A stretch of 64,000 nucleotides of DNA from Streptomyces sp. H27-H1 (GTDB lineage: Bacteria > Actinomycetota > Actinomycetes > Streptomycetales > Streptomycetaceae), in assembly GCF_026627445.1 (NCBI RefSeq), contig NZ_JAPNLJ010000009.1, forward strand, positions 62,001 to 126,000. The letters are read 5' to 3'. The position numbers and the translations under genes were made by a program. How positions within the stretch are numbered: the first letter of the stretch is position 1; the number at the start of each line of letters is the position of its first letter. Below, piece after piece: positions 43,629 to 52,219 of this stretch. The notes under the pieces are model-generated. The model made no database searches. It saw only the letters and a list, made by a program, of their open reading frames with translations, and had not been told where the DNA came from.

Positions 43629-45630
43629 GCTGGACGTGGAGGAGTTCTCCCGCAGCCTGGTCGCCGACGTCCAGGCGACGGCGGACGCCGAGGGGACGAC
43701 GACTCCCGAGGCGTTCACCCGGCAGGTCTTCGAAGACCTTGAGCAGGCTGGCGTCGTGTCCAACACCTTCACCGCCTATCACAAGGCGCACGGACACGAG
43801 GTCCACGGATACGGAACCGGGGAGTCGGGCGCGTCCCTGGACCTGTTCGTCACGGACTTCCATCTGGCGCCGCTGGAGAGCAAGCTCACCAAAGCGCAGA
43901 CCGAGGCGTTCTTCAGACGACTGCTGACCTTCGCGGTCCGGTGCGGTGACGGGCTGCAGCAGCACATCGACGAGTCGTTCGACGTGTACGACATGTGCGT
44001 GGCGGTGGAGAAGTCGCTCACCGAGGTGCAGCGGATCAGGCTCTTCCTGCTCAGCAACCGTGTCGGCACCTTCACCGAGGTACCGGCGTCGGAGCTTGAC
44101 GGCCTTCCGGTGACCCACGAAGTGTGGGACCTGGCCCGCCTGCATCGCCACGCGACGTCGGGCTCGCTCGGAGAGCCCATCGTGGTTCCCTTCCTCCCGC
44201 CTCTTCCCTGCGTCTCCGCGCCCTCCTCGGAGGAGGACCACTCCGTTGCTCTGGCCGTGATACCCGGGCAGATGCTCGCGGAGCTGTACGCCGAGTACGG
44301 CACACGGCTCTTGGAGCTGAACGTCCGTTCCTTCCTCCAGACCCGCGGCTCGGTCAACCGAGGAATCCGGGAGACCCTCCTGCACGCCCCTGGCCGCTTC
44401 CTGGCTTACAACAACGGGATAACCGCGACGGCGTCACAGGTCGACTTCGTGACGGGCTCGAACGGTGAGCCCACCCACATCTCAGGGATCCACGGCCTGC
44501 AGATCGTCAACGGGGGCCAGACGACCGCTTCGCTCCACTACGCGCTCACCCGCGACAAGGTCGATCTGTCCGACGTATGGGTGCAGATGAAGCTGACGGA
44601 GGTGGCCCCTGACCGCCTCGCCGAGATCGTTCCAAAGATCTCGGAATACTCCAACACACAGAACCGGGTGACCCAGGTCGACTTCAGCTCCAACCACGAC
44701 TACCACGTGGAGGTCCAGCGGATCACCCGATCCCTGTGGGCCCCCGCGGCGGACGGCAGTGGTCAGGAGACACACTGGTTCTACGAACGCGCACGTGGCC
44801 AGTACACGGACGAGCTGGCCAAGGCCCGGACTCCCGCACGCCAGCGCCAGTTCAAGAAGCTCAACCCGACGAGACAGAAGTTCACCAAGGCGGACCTCGC
44901 CAAGTTCGTCCACTCCTGGCACCGGCTCCCGCACCTGGTCAGCCGTGGCGCCCAGAAGAACTTCGTGGAGTTCATGCTGCGCGTCGAGGAGGCCCCACCC
45001 CGTGTGGACCTCCAGTACTGCCAGAGGATGATCGCCATGGCGATCCTGTTCAAGGCCGTCGACCGCATCGCCGAGATCCAGGGAGCCGGCAGCCACAAGA
45101 GCATGATCACCACTTACACCGCGGCGCGCCTCTCCCTGGCCACGGACCGCCGGATCGATCTGGACCGGATCTGGCGCGACCAGGCGATCACTCCCGTCCT
45201 GGAGTCCGCGATCCAGGACCTGTGCCCTCGGGTCATACGGGCGGTCACGACCCCTCTGGAGGGGAACCACGTCGGGGAATGGGCCAAGAAAGCGGTCTGC
45301 TGGGACGCCGTCTCCACAGCCCGCTGGACGATGCCACGTGCTCTGTCGGCGGAACTGCTCAACAGTCCACTGGACGAGGCCGCACTCTCCGGGGGTACCG
45401 GAACCGAACCGGGAGCAGCCGAGGAGGCGGCGCTGGTTCCGGCCGACGAGTGGTACGCGATCGAACGCTGGGCCAAGGAGACACGCGCACTCGAACCGTG
45501 GCAGCGTCAGCTGGCACAGTTCGTAGGCAGGCGACTCGAACTGGAACAGGAGATCCCCGAGGCCCAGGCGGCCCAAGCGATGCACGCTCGTAACGAGGCG
45601 CTGCGCCTGGGCTTCAATCCCGTTCCGTAG
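43621..45630 (+). CDS. AIPR protein (abortive-infection phage resistance)
   Basis: 669 residues from ATG 43621, which overlaps the preceding stop by eight bases; GTG 43612 is also possible. The AIPR hallmarks are YNNGITATAS (about 262) and IVNGGQTTASLHY (about 294). The family (PF10592) is named after lactococcal abortive-infection proteins. Its exact activity is unknown to me; the operon context says it is an effector or specificity component of the restriction system. Confidence 0.9.
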   Translation: MAELDVEEFSRSLVADVQATADAEGTTTPEAFTRQVFEDLEQAGVVSNTFTAYHKAHGHEVHGYGTGESGASLDLFVTDFHLAPLESKLTKAQTEAFFRRLLTFAVRCGDGLQQHIDESFDVYDMCVAVEKSLTEVQRIRLFLLSNRVGTFTEVPASELDGLPVTHEVWDLARLHRHATSGSLGEPIVVPFLPPLPCVSAPSSEEDHSVALAVIPGQMLAELYAEYGTRLLELNVRSFLQTRGSVNRGIRETLLHAPGRFLAYNNGITATASQVDFVTGSNGEPTHISGIHGLQIVNGGQTTASLHYALTRDKVDLSDVWVQMKLTEVAPDRLAEIVPKISEYSNTQNRVTQVDFSSNHDYHVEVQRITRSLWAPAADGSGQETHWFYERARGQYTDELAKARTPARQRQFKKLNPTRQKFTKADLAKFVHSWHRLPHLVSRGAQKNFVEFMLRVEEAPPRVDLQYCQRMIAMAILFKAVDRIAEIQGAGSHKSMITTYTAARLSLATDRRIDLDRIWRDQAITPVLESAIQDLCPRVIRAVTTPLEGNHVGEWAKKAVCWDAVSTARWTMPRALSAELLNSPLDEAALSGGTGTEPGAAEEAALVPADEWYAIERWAKETRALEPWQRQLAQFVGRRLELEQEIPEAQAAQAMHARNEALRLGFNPVP

Positions 45631-45631
45631 A

Positions 45632-45668
45632 CGTCGGGTTCGGGTGCGACGCCGCCCCGAACCCGACG
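45632..45668. terminator. Terminator between AIPR and AbrB-like genes
   Basis: A perfect 13-bp inverted repeat (45632-45644/45656-45668, CGTCGGGTTCGGG arm) with an 11-base loop. Confidence 0.85.
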
Positions 45669-45678
45669 CATCACGGGG

Positions 45679-45867
45679 TCAGAGCGTCCCCTTCTCGACC
45701 AGGTCCCGGATCGCGTCCTCGGCACGCCTCAGCATGATGCGCCCGTCACCGTCGCTGAAGGCGACCAGCCCGGTACCCGGCGAGAGGCCGGCCTCTGCCA
45801 GCAGTCCCAGCGGCAGCTCGACACGTCCCTGGTCATCCACACTGACTTCGGCTGGTTCACGGAGCAT
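45679..45867 (-). CDS. AbrB/SpoVT-like small DNA-binding protein
   Basis: 62 residues from ATG 45867. The swapped-hairpin pattern is visible: VSVDDQGRVELPLGLLAEAG, LSPGTGLVAFSDGDGRIMLR. Proteins of this fold are transition-state regulators or antitoxins. No toxin follows. It is divergent from vsr by 56 bases and lies inside the defence island, so it may set the expression of the nickase and methyltransferase part. Confidence 0.82.
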   Translation of the reverse strand: MLREPAEVSVDDQGRVELPLGLLAEAGLSPGTGLVAFSDGDGRIMLRRAEDAIRDLVEKGTL

Positions 45868-45923
45868 GGGGAGAGTGTGCCACTCTCTCCACCGAAGGAC
45901 GTCAACAGGCTGGGGACCGGATC

Positions 45924-46391
45924 ATGGCCAGAGAGGCTGGAGGACGGTCGACGGGCCATTGGGTCTCGACCATGAAGAGCGAACACCTTCGCGGTCGACG
46001 GACAAGGGACACCGGGCCAGAAGTAACTCTCAGGAAGGCCGTGCACCGGCTGGGCCTGCGATTCCGTCTCCAGCGCCGGGTCGCGCCACGTTGCACCGCC
46101 GACTTCGTGCTCCCCCGGTACCGAGTCGCCGTCTTTGTCGACGGCTGCTTCTGGCACGGCTGTCCGGAGCACTGTCCCGACGAGTTCCGGGGCCCCAACG
46201 CCGCTCTGTGGAAGCAGAAGATCGCGGTGAACAGAGAGCGGGACGGGCGTAACACCGCAGACGCCGCCGCAGCCGGTTGGACCGTGGTGCGTGTCTGGGA
46301 GTGCGAGATCCGTCGTGACCCCGACGCCGCCGCTCAACAAGTGATGGCCGCGGCTCACGAACACCACGGCTCCCTCAAGCCACTCCGTTGA
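45924..46391 (+). CDS. vsr: Very short patch repair (Vsr) endonuclease
   Basis: 155 residues. Vsr hallmarks: MKSEHLRGRRTRDTGPEVTL, TADFVLPRYRVAVFVDGCFW, HGCPEHC (zinc and active-site region) and WTVVRVWECEI. Vsr cuts next to T:G mismatches left by deamination of 5-methylcytosine, so it protects against the mutagenic side of the C5 methyltransferase nearby. Start ATG 45924 gives a slightly long N-terminus; ATG 45972 is also possible. Confidence 0.93.
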   Translation: MAREAGGRSTGHWVSTMKSEHLRGRRTRDTGPEVTLRKAVHRLGLRFRLQRRVAPRCTADFVLPRYRVAVFVDGCFWHGCPEHCPDEFRGPNAALWKQKIAVNRERDGRNTADAAAAGWTVVRVWECEIRRDPDAAAQQVMAAAHEHHGSLKPLR

Positions 46392-46485
46392 CAGTGTGTT
46401 CTGGAACGCCGAGGTTCCGGACCTCGCCGGCCGCCGAAATCGCCGACGACGCCCGCGAGAGAGCCCCGTCCGACATCATTGCTCC

Positions 46486-47115
46486 ATGGTTCCCGAATTC
46501 GACGTGGAGATCGGCCACCGTCACGAACTGAGCGACCTGCTCAGTGGTCTGACGGCTGCAGACGTGGCCGGCGGCTTCACCGAGCACCACGACTACCACT
46601 GCCTCGGCCTGCCAAGTTGGGCGGAAGCGGAAGAGTGCCTTGCCAGGGAAGCCGCGGTCCTTGAGGAGGCGACCTCGTCGGACGCACCTGACGGTGTCGA
46701 GGAGTTTCTGGACGCGATCCTCGAGAGTGACGACCTGGGGTACTTCGACCTCATGTGCGTACTGCAAGGAAACGATGTCGGAGTCGCCGGCCTGAGCCTT
46801 GCCCTGAGCGCAGCGCGGACAGCTACCTTCTACTCGTGTTCCGGGGGAGTAGACAACAACCACCACGCCAGCTATCCGATGGTGGGTGTGGTTCCCGACG
46901 CACTGCGCGGAGCTCTGATCACTGAACTTGCGAAACTCGCCGACTGCGGCATTGACCAACGACGGGGTCGCTGGTACCTGTACGGCCGCTCAGTGACTGC
47001 TCTCCACGCCTTGGGACAGGCGATCGTGAAACACCGAAGTGTCTTCGACGCCATGCCGGACCCAGCGTGGGTCGGCGGCCTCGACGAGGAACTCAAGCGG
47101 CGCAACGACTCCTGA
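46486..47115 (+). CDS. Unknown island protein, 209 aa
   Basis: ATG 46486 (MVPEFDVEIGHRHELSDLLS). The protein is acidic, with FDLMCVLQGNDVGVAGLSLA, ATFYSCSGGVDNNHHASYP and GVVPDALRGALITELAKLA. No family recognised. It ends eight bases before the convergent methyltransferase stop. The position between vsr and the methyltransferase suggests a role in the defence system, perhaps immunity or target choice. Confidence 0.75.
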   Translation: MVPEFDVEIGHRHELSDLLSGLTAADVAGGFTEHHDYHCLGLPSWAEAEECLAREAAVLEEATSSDAPDGVEEFLDAILESDDLGYFDLMCVLQGNDVGVAGLSLALSAARTATFYSCSGGVDNNHHASYPMVGVVPDALRGALITELAKLADCGIDQRRGRWYLYGRSVTALHALGQAIVKHRSVFDAMPDPAWVGGLDEELKRRNDS

Positions 47116-47123
47116 CCGAGGAG

Positions 47124-49058
47124 TCACTCCCCTGCGACGGCCAGCGTCAGCAGGTCGTCGGACAGCTCTCCGCGACGGGCACAGTGAGCGACGAGCGGGC
47201 AGTCCGAGCAGACGGGTTGAGTGTCCCGGCACAGGTCTCTACCGATGAGACGGATCGCTGCCATACGCAGCGGTGCGTCCTTTCCGGCACCCATCAGCTT
47301 CACCAGGTTGACACGACCCTCACTGAGACGGTTCACGTGACTGTCGTCGGCTCCGTTGACCCTTGCCGCGACCCGCAGGTTCCCCGTGCCGACGAGCATG
47401 CGGTCCTCACCGACCAGCAGCAGGTACAGGGCCTCTTCGGACGGCTTCATGGACAGCTTGGCGGGCACCTTGAGCTTCTGGTCCGCCCGCCAGGCGTTCG
47501 GCTTGTCGACCAGTGGCAGCAGACGGTCCACTCGCGCGCGGGCGGGCTTCGTGGGTGCCGCGTCGATCAGCTTCTCGAACAGTGTCGAAGACAGCGTTCT
47601 GGACTTCCTGACCGTCTCCATGATCTCCGCCATGGCCTCCGGCCTGACCTTGGTGCCGGACAGTATGGCCACGACCGCGGCGTGGAGTGGCACGGGCTCC
47701 TCGCTCGGGAGCTGGAACCAGCTCCCTCCGGCGCGTCGTCGTTCCGCCCAGTCGGTAAGTTCGTTGCGGACCTCTCGCCATCTAGGCTGGAGTCCGGGGG
47801 TGTCGTCAGAACCCTCCACGGGCTTCAGCACCTCTGCAGCAGCTTCGCCCAGCAGCGGCGGCACGGCGTTACCGATCTGCCGAAACGCGTCACTCCGTGT
47901 ACCTGCGAACCGGAAACGGTCCGGGAAGGTCTGTACGCGCGCGGCCTCGCGCACGGTCAGGGTCCGCAACTGCTCCGGATGGATGTACCAGTAGCCGTCC
48001 TTGGCGATGTGGGCCGTGATCGTTCGGCTGAGTTCGTTCCAGGCCAGCTTCTTGTACTTGTCGGTGTACTTGTCCGGGCTGTACCGCTGGAACTGCTTCT
48101 CGTCGTCGCCCAGCTTCTCCTGCAGGTCGGAGTACTTGGTGGAGGAGTCCATGACCTGGAAGATCCGGTGGTCGTCCGAACGGACCCGCCGGGTCATGTG
48201 GTCCCAGATGACACCGCGGGTCGCTCCCTTCCGCATCTCGTCCGCGAACTCCGAGATCCCGCGGGGCTTGCGGTACGTGAGCTTGCGCTGCCCGACTCGC
48301 TCGGTGGCGACGACTTCCAGCTCCGGGAGGTCCCCGATCGCGTCACGCAGCGTGGTGGGCTGCGGGTCTGGCTCGCGCCAGGTGAAGTCGTCGATATCCC
48401 GCCTGGCCAGGAGAATGAGGCGCTTCCGGTGCTGCGGGACTCCGTAGTTCCACGCGTCGACGAGCCGCACCTGGGTTGCGTAACCGAGCTCCTCGAGCTC
48501 TTCCTCGATCGTGCGGATCACGAAGAAGTCGTCGTGGAGCCCCATGTCGGGAACGTTCTCCATGAGAACCACCCGCGGCCTGATCCGCTTGACCATGTCC
48601 AGATAGGCGCTCCACAGCTCCTTCCGGCGGTCCTCCGGGTCCCGGCCGTGGTTCTTCACGAGGTCACGGATCTTGTTGCGCCCAGCCCTGCTGAAGGGCT
48701 GACACGGGGGCCCCCCCGCCACGAGGTCGATGTCTGCAGGCGCCAGGATCGCCTCCAGCCTGTCCCGCTCCTCGGGGTCACCAAGATCTATGCGCAGGCT
48801 CAGGCCCGGAAAGTTCGCTCTGTGGGTCTCGAGTGCACGCTCGTCGGCGTCCACGGCGGCCGCCGTGGTCCACCCGGCCCGCTCGACTCCGGCGCTCAGC
48901 CCGCCGGCACCGGAGAAGAGGTCGACCGCAAGACGTTTCCCTTTACCAAAGCCCTCCAGCCAGTCCTGGAAGGACTCCGTGGTGCAGCTGTGAGGGTGAG
49001 ACGGCAGCTCAAGGCGGTCACTGCGTTCAAGAGGTACGCCATAGTGCCCCTGACTCAC
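47124..49058 (-). CDS. dcm: C5 cytosine methyltransferase with endonuclease-III-like [4Fe-4S] C-terminus
   Basis: 644 residues from GTG 49058, chosen for GGAGG eight bases upstream. Methyltransferase motifs: VDLFSGAGGLSAG (I), GGPPCQPFSRAGR (IV, PCQ at 118-120), MENVP (VI), and RQIGNAVPPLL (X) near residue 400. The C-terminal 200 residues are extra. They end in Cys610-x6-Cys617-x2-Cys620-x5-Cys626, the exact [4Fe-4S] spacing of endonuclease III and MutY, with VGTGNLRVAARVNG where those enzymes have VDTHVxRV. The catalytic Asp would thus be Gly. It methylates host DNA; the extra domain probably binds DNA lesions or mismatches. Confidence 0.9.
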   Translation of the reverse strand: MSQGHYGVPLERSDRLELPSHPHSCTTESFQDWLEGFGKGKRLAVDLFSGAGGLSAGVERAGWTTAAAVDADERALETHRANFPGLSLRIDLGDPEERDRLEAILAPADIDLVAGGPPCQPFSRAGRNKIRDLVKNHGRDPEDRRKELWSAYLDMVKRIRPRVVLMENVPDMGLHDDFFVIRTIEEELEELGYATQVRLVDAWNYGVPQHRKRLILLARRDIDDFTWREPDPQPTTLRDAIGDLPELEVVATERVGQRKLTYRKPRGISEFADEMRKGATRGVIWDHMTRRVRSDDHRIFQVMDSSTKYSDLQEKLGDDEKQFQRYSPDKYTDKYKKLAWNELSRTITAHIAKDGYWYIHPEQLRTLTVREAARVQTFPDRFRFAGTRSDAFRQIGNAVPPLLGEAAAEVLKPVEGSDDTPGLQPRWREVRNELTDWAERRRAGGSWFQLPSEEPVPLHAAVVAILSGTKVRPEAMAEIMETVRKSRTLSSTLFEKLIDAAPTKPARARVDRLLPLVDKPNAWRADQKLKVPAKLSMKPSEEALYLLLVGEDRMLVGTGNLRVAARVNGADDSHVNRLSEGRVNLVKLMGAGKDAPLRMAAIRLIGRDLCRDTQPVCSDCPLVAHCARRGELSDDLLTLAVAGE

Positions 49059-49392
49059 AGCGCAACCTCCGTAATGCATGACATGAACGAGCACCAGGAG
49101 AACACAGAAGCGCTGGTGGAAGCAAGGTTCTCGGTAGATCGCCCAACCGGTTCAGCAGAGCTGACAGTCAGCGTCTCCCCAGCGTGCGTCACAGCCTGGC
49201 AGGTTCTCCGACCTGCGACTTCGAACCGCTGTTCTGTGCCCTAAGACGATCGATCATAGTGGAATCCACTGCCATCGCGTGCGTCTTGGGCGAGTGCAAT
49301 GCGCCGGGGCCTGCCCGGCACCCTGACGAAGAGCTTAGTTGCTTGTAAACGCCGTTCGAGCCAGTGCCTCGCCGTAGCGGGACACCGGACGG
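49059..49392. other. Intergenic region at right edge of defence island
   Basis: No gene supported. Short inverted repeats GCTGACAGTCAGC and GCAGGTTCTCCGACCTGC lie in the region. It holds the promoter of the methyltransferase gene; I saw no target-site repeat pairing with the left edge of the island. Confidence 0.5.
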
Positions 49393-49890
49393 TCAGAAAT
49401 GAGGATTCTCGGTGGGCCGGTCGGCCTCGGTGGCTGCCTGGAGGAGTTCGGCGAGGTCGTCGGGCTCGGAGGAACGCTGGTCGATCCACCACCCGGCACG
49501 GGTGATGGTGCGAGCGGCCTCCTCGATCTCCTCCCACTCCGTCTCGCTGGTCTCGCCTTCGAGGACCAGGGCGGTGTAGGCAGCGGCCAGGACCTGGTGG
49601 CGACAGCGCACACCCCAGGCGACCGCTCGCTCGGTTCCCTCCAGAGGAGGCATCCGGTACTGCTGAGACCAGGCTTCGGATTCAGCCTGATCTTCGGCCC
49701 GCTTGGCCTCCAGCCAGGCGGCCTTGTCCTGCTCGTCGCCCTCCTTGGCGGCCCGCCAGCAATCGGTGCACTCCTGCTTGGCGAGCCATTCGGCGAAGCC
49801 CGCGCGACGGTCGGCTGCCCGGTCGGACAGGTCGCGCTCGGCCTGATGGCCGCAGGAGTGGGTGATCTGCCAGATGGTCTTCACGGCCAT
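49393..49890 (-). CDS. Helical plasmid protein, 165 aa
   Basis: ATG 49890. The protein starts MAVKTIWQITHSCGHQAERD and has CxxC pairs (SCGH, ECTDC) in the first 45 residues, then a Glu-rich helix and TITRAGWWIDQRSSEPDDLA. Streptomyces transfer loci often carry it. It is the first left-facing gene to the right of the defence island. Role unknown. Confidence 0.75.
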   Translation of the reverse strand: MAVKTIWQITHSCGHQAERDLSDRAADRRAGFAEWLAKQECTDCWRAAKEGDEQDKAAWLEAKRAEDQAESEAWSQQYRMPPLEGTERAVAWGVRCRHQVLAAAYTALVLEGETSETEWEEIEEAARTITRAGWWIDQRSSEPDDLAELLQAATEADRPTENPHF

Positions 49891-49916
49891 GGGAACTGCT
49901 CCTTACGGAAGTTGGG

Positions 49917-50687
49917 TCAGCGACTGCGGGAGAACGCGATGCGCGGGTCGACCGGTCGGGCCGCCGGAGCGGACGCGGCGGAAGCGGGAACCGGCGCCTT
50001 GCCCGGGAGGCCGGCGCGGGCTGGGCTGGCGGCGAGCGCGGCGGCGCTGATGGGGAACTTGCGGGCGGTGAAGCTCTGACTGCGCTCGTGGCGCGCGGCC
50101 GGCGCGGGTGCAGGAGGGCGGCGCGCTGCTACGTCCTGGGCGAGACGGGGCTGCACCGCGACCTGGAGATCGGATCGGTGCATCGACACCGTGGCGCTGG
50201 CGACCTTCTCCAGGGCCTCGCTGCGGTTGGCGGTGACGGGCAGCGTGTAGATATCCAGGTTCGGGTTCAGCCGCCAGCCGTGTTCCTCCAGGATGAGTCG
50301 GCCGCCGAGCGCGGAGGAGTGGTCGCTGGTGGCCGCGACGATGCCGAGCCGCGGATGCTCGGCGAACGCGACGTCGGGATCTATGCGCGGGGGCCGGTCA
50401 CGGGCGGGAGTCCCACCGGCGGCCAGCGAGGGGTCGAACGCGGCATCCACGTCGACCTGGTAGCCGGCCTTGCGTAGCAGTGCGACGGCCCGGGTAGCGC
50501 GACCCTGTCCGTCACGCTGCTGGTCGGCCAGTGCGTACAGCGTCGGCTGGTCAGGGACCGGGTGAAAGTGGAAGCCTTTCAACATCCATGTGCTGGCGGC
50601 GAGTTGTTTCGGGTTTGCAGCAACGATGCCGTGGTCGGGGTGGCGGCCGATCGCGATGTCGGGAAGCGAGTCGTAGTGGGTGGGCAT
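49917..50687 (-). CDS. Plasmid accessory protein with two similar domains
   Basis: 256 residues. Two similar units: IAIGRHPDHGIVAANPKQLA with GFHFHPVPDQPTLYALADQQ, and VAFAEHPRLGIVAATSDHSS with GWRLNPNLDIYTLP. The fold is unknown. Its end has ISAAALAASPARAGLP and a tail ending IAFSRSR, a looser version of the shared motif. ATG 50687. Confidence 0.72.
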   Translation of the reverse strand: MPTHYDSLPDIAIGRHPDHGIVAANPKQLAASTWMLKGFHFHPVPDQPTLYALADQQRDGQGRATRAVALLRKAGYQVDVDAAFDPSLAAGGTPARDRPPRIDPDVAFAEHPRLGIVAATSDHSSALGGRLILEEHGWRLNPNLDIYTLPVTANRSEALEKVASATVSMHRSDLQVAVQPRLAQDVAARRPPAPAPAARHERSQSFTARKFPISAAALAASPARAGLPGKAPVPASAASAPAARPVDPRIAFSRSR

Positions 50688-50784
50688 GGCTGATCCATCC
50701 GGTGCAAGCTCGGGGGCAGAGGCGGTCGAGGGCCGGGATGGTTCTGCTGGTGCGGGACATGGCGCACTCCGAGGCGGGAAGCGG

Positions 50785-51366
50785 TCAGCGACCGGGTGCG
50801 GACGGGGGACGGGGAGCCGTCAGCGCGGGGCGCACGGCCGAAGCCGCTGGCAGTGGTGCTGGGCTCGTGCGCTGAGCGGTCGGCGAGAGCGCGAGAGCAG
50901 CAGTCACGCGCGGCGAGGCGGAGCCCGGCCGTGGAGGCACGTCGAGCTGATCAAGACGCGCGTCGACGGCGGCGAGGAGCTTCGGGACACTGCCGCCGTG
51001 CCGGGCGTGGGGACCGTCTGGCTCCGAGTCGTAGATCACTTCGTGGACTGTGGAGTCGTCGGGATGCCCGCGGGTCACCAGCCAGCTCTCGGGATGTCCG
51101 GGTGGATGGTCGGTCGACGGCTCCTGGGGTGGCGAGATGATCAACGAACTGCCGTCAGGGAGTGCGACGTGGACGATGTAGTCGCTGAGGCCGTACTCGA
51201 CGGTGCACTCCAGGCCACGTTGCCGAAGGGGAGCGGTGAGGTGTCCGTACCCGTGCTCCCGTTCCGGGGCGCTGGCAGTGGAGTGCGGAGGAAGAGGAGC
51301 ACTGGTGCGTGCGGTGACGGTTGTGACCTCCCGGCGGAGGGAGACCAAGGACTGGTCGGGGTGCAT
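50785..51366 (-). CDS. Accessory protein with shared C-terminal motif
   Basis: 193 residues from ATG 51366. A beta-rich core (YGLSDYIVHVALPDGSSLII, DDSTVHEVIYDSEPDGPH). The end has RVTAALALSPTAQ and a tail ending PPSAPGR. Repeat element C (51452-51497) lies 85 bases upstream. No family recognised. Confidence 0.7.
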   Translation of the reverse strand: MHPDQSLVSLRREVTTVTARTSAPLPPHSTASAPEREHGYGHLTAPLRQRGLECTVEYGLSDYIVHVALPDGSSLIISPPQEPSTDHPPGHPESWLVTRGHPDDSTVHEVIYDSEPDGPHARHGGSVPKLLAAVDARLDQLDVPPRPGSASPRVTAALALSPTAQRTSPAPLPAASAVRPALTAPRPPSAPGR

Positions 51367-51451
51367 GGGGCTTCTCCATGGCGGGGTGCCTCAGCAGCCG
51401 ACGACGCGAGCCGCAGGCGCTGGGGCGATGGGGGTAGCGGCGTTCCATGAG

Positions 51452-51497
51452 GATCCGGCGATTTGGCCGGTTTGGTGCCGCCGAGATTCGGTGCTAG
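51452..51497 (-). repeat. Intergenic repeat element C
   Basis: GATCCGGCGATTTGGCCGG followed by unmatched sequence ending GTGCTAG. It resembles elements A and B (GATCC, CGATTTGG) but with a shorter left part. Confidence 0.5.
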
Positions 51498-51502
51498 AGG
51501 GG

Positions 51503-52192
51503 TCAGCGGGAACGACGCGGGGCCGCCGGATTCGTTGCGGGCGGTACAGGAGGCGAAGCGGATGGGGCCCCGCGGTTGCCTGATGTGGACCGGGCGAGGG
51601 CCACATGGGCACGGTCGGCCTGCGAAGGTTGGTCTGGGTCCACCCGGCTGGCCAAGTAGTCGCCAGCCCGAGCGAGCGCCGGGCCGTGGAACGACAACTC
51701 GTCCGCGTAGTGCCAGCCTTCGGAGTTGCGGATCTCCTCCGCCCGGCTCGCGTACATCGCTCGCGAACCGGGTTGCGAGGCGTCCATAAGCGCCATGACC
51801 TGGTCCCACTCGTTATGGATCTGGCCTGCCCGTTCCAGGGTGGTGTCGATTCCGCGTATCCGCCGGAGGTCCTCGCTGACCGGCCCCTCGACGTAGTCGG
51901 CGCCGCTGGCGGCGGCGCGGACACCGGCCAGTACCTCGGGGCCGTGGGCGAGGAACACCTCGACGTGCTTCCACGCTTCGGCGTCACGTTCCACTTTGCC
52001 GTCGGCATAGCCCTTCTCGTCGGTGGGCCAGTCGTCGGTTCCGCAGAAGGAGTCCGAGATTGCGTCCCAGGCGTCGGACGCCTGCCTGATGCCGGTGGCG
52101 GCAGAAGCCAGTGCCGGGACATGCTGCCGCCAAGCCAGGTGATCGGTGGCCGACGCTGGCTGGTCTTCATGGGGAGCGGGAGATTCGGGCAC
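51503..52192 (-). CDS. Accessory protein with shared C-terminal motif
   Basis: 229 residues from GTG 52192. A helical body (LASAATGIRQASDAWDAISD, WKHVEVFLAHGPEVLAGV, YADELSFHGPALARAGDYLA). The end has RAHVALARSTSGNR and a tail ending APRRSR. The gene lies 27 bases upstream of the one at 52220 in the transfer block. No family recognised. Confidence 0.7.
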   Translation of the reverse strand: MPESPAPHEDQPASATDHLAWRQHVPALASAATGIRQASDAWDAISDSFCGTDDWPTDEKGYADGKVERDAEAWKHVEVFLAHGPEVLAGVRAAASGADYVEGPVSEDLRRIRGIDTTLERAGQIHNEWDQVMALMDASQPGSRAMYASRAEEIRNSEGWHYADELSFHGPALARAGDYLASRVDPDQPSQADRAHVALARSTSGNRGAPSASPPVPPATNPAAPRRSR

Positions 52193-52219
52193 GATGGGTC
52201 CCTTTTCTTGTGCCTCTGC

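Noticed and set aside
38279..49058. DISARM or BREX defence system
   Set aside because: There is a C5 methyltransferase and an ATPase, but no DrmA/DrmB, BrxC/PglZ or similar; the gene set fits the MORC/Z1/AIPR type instead.
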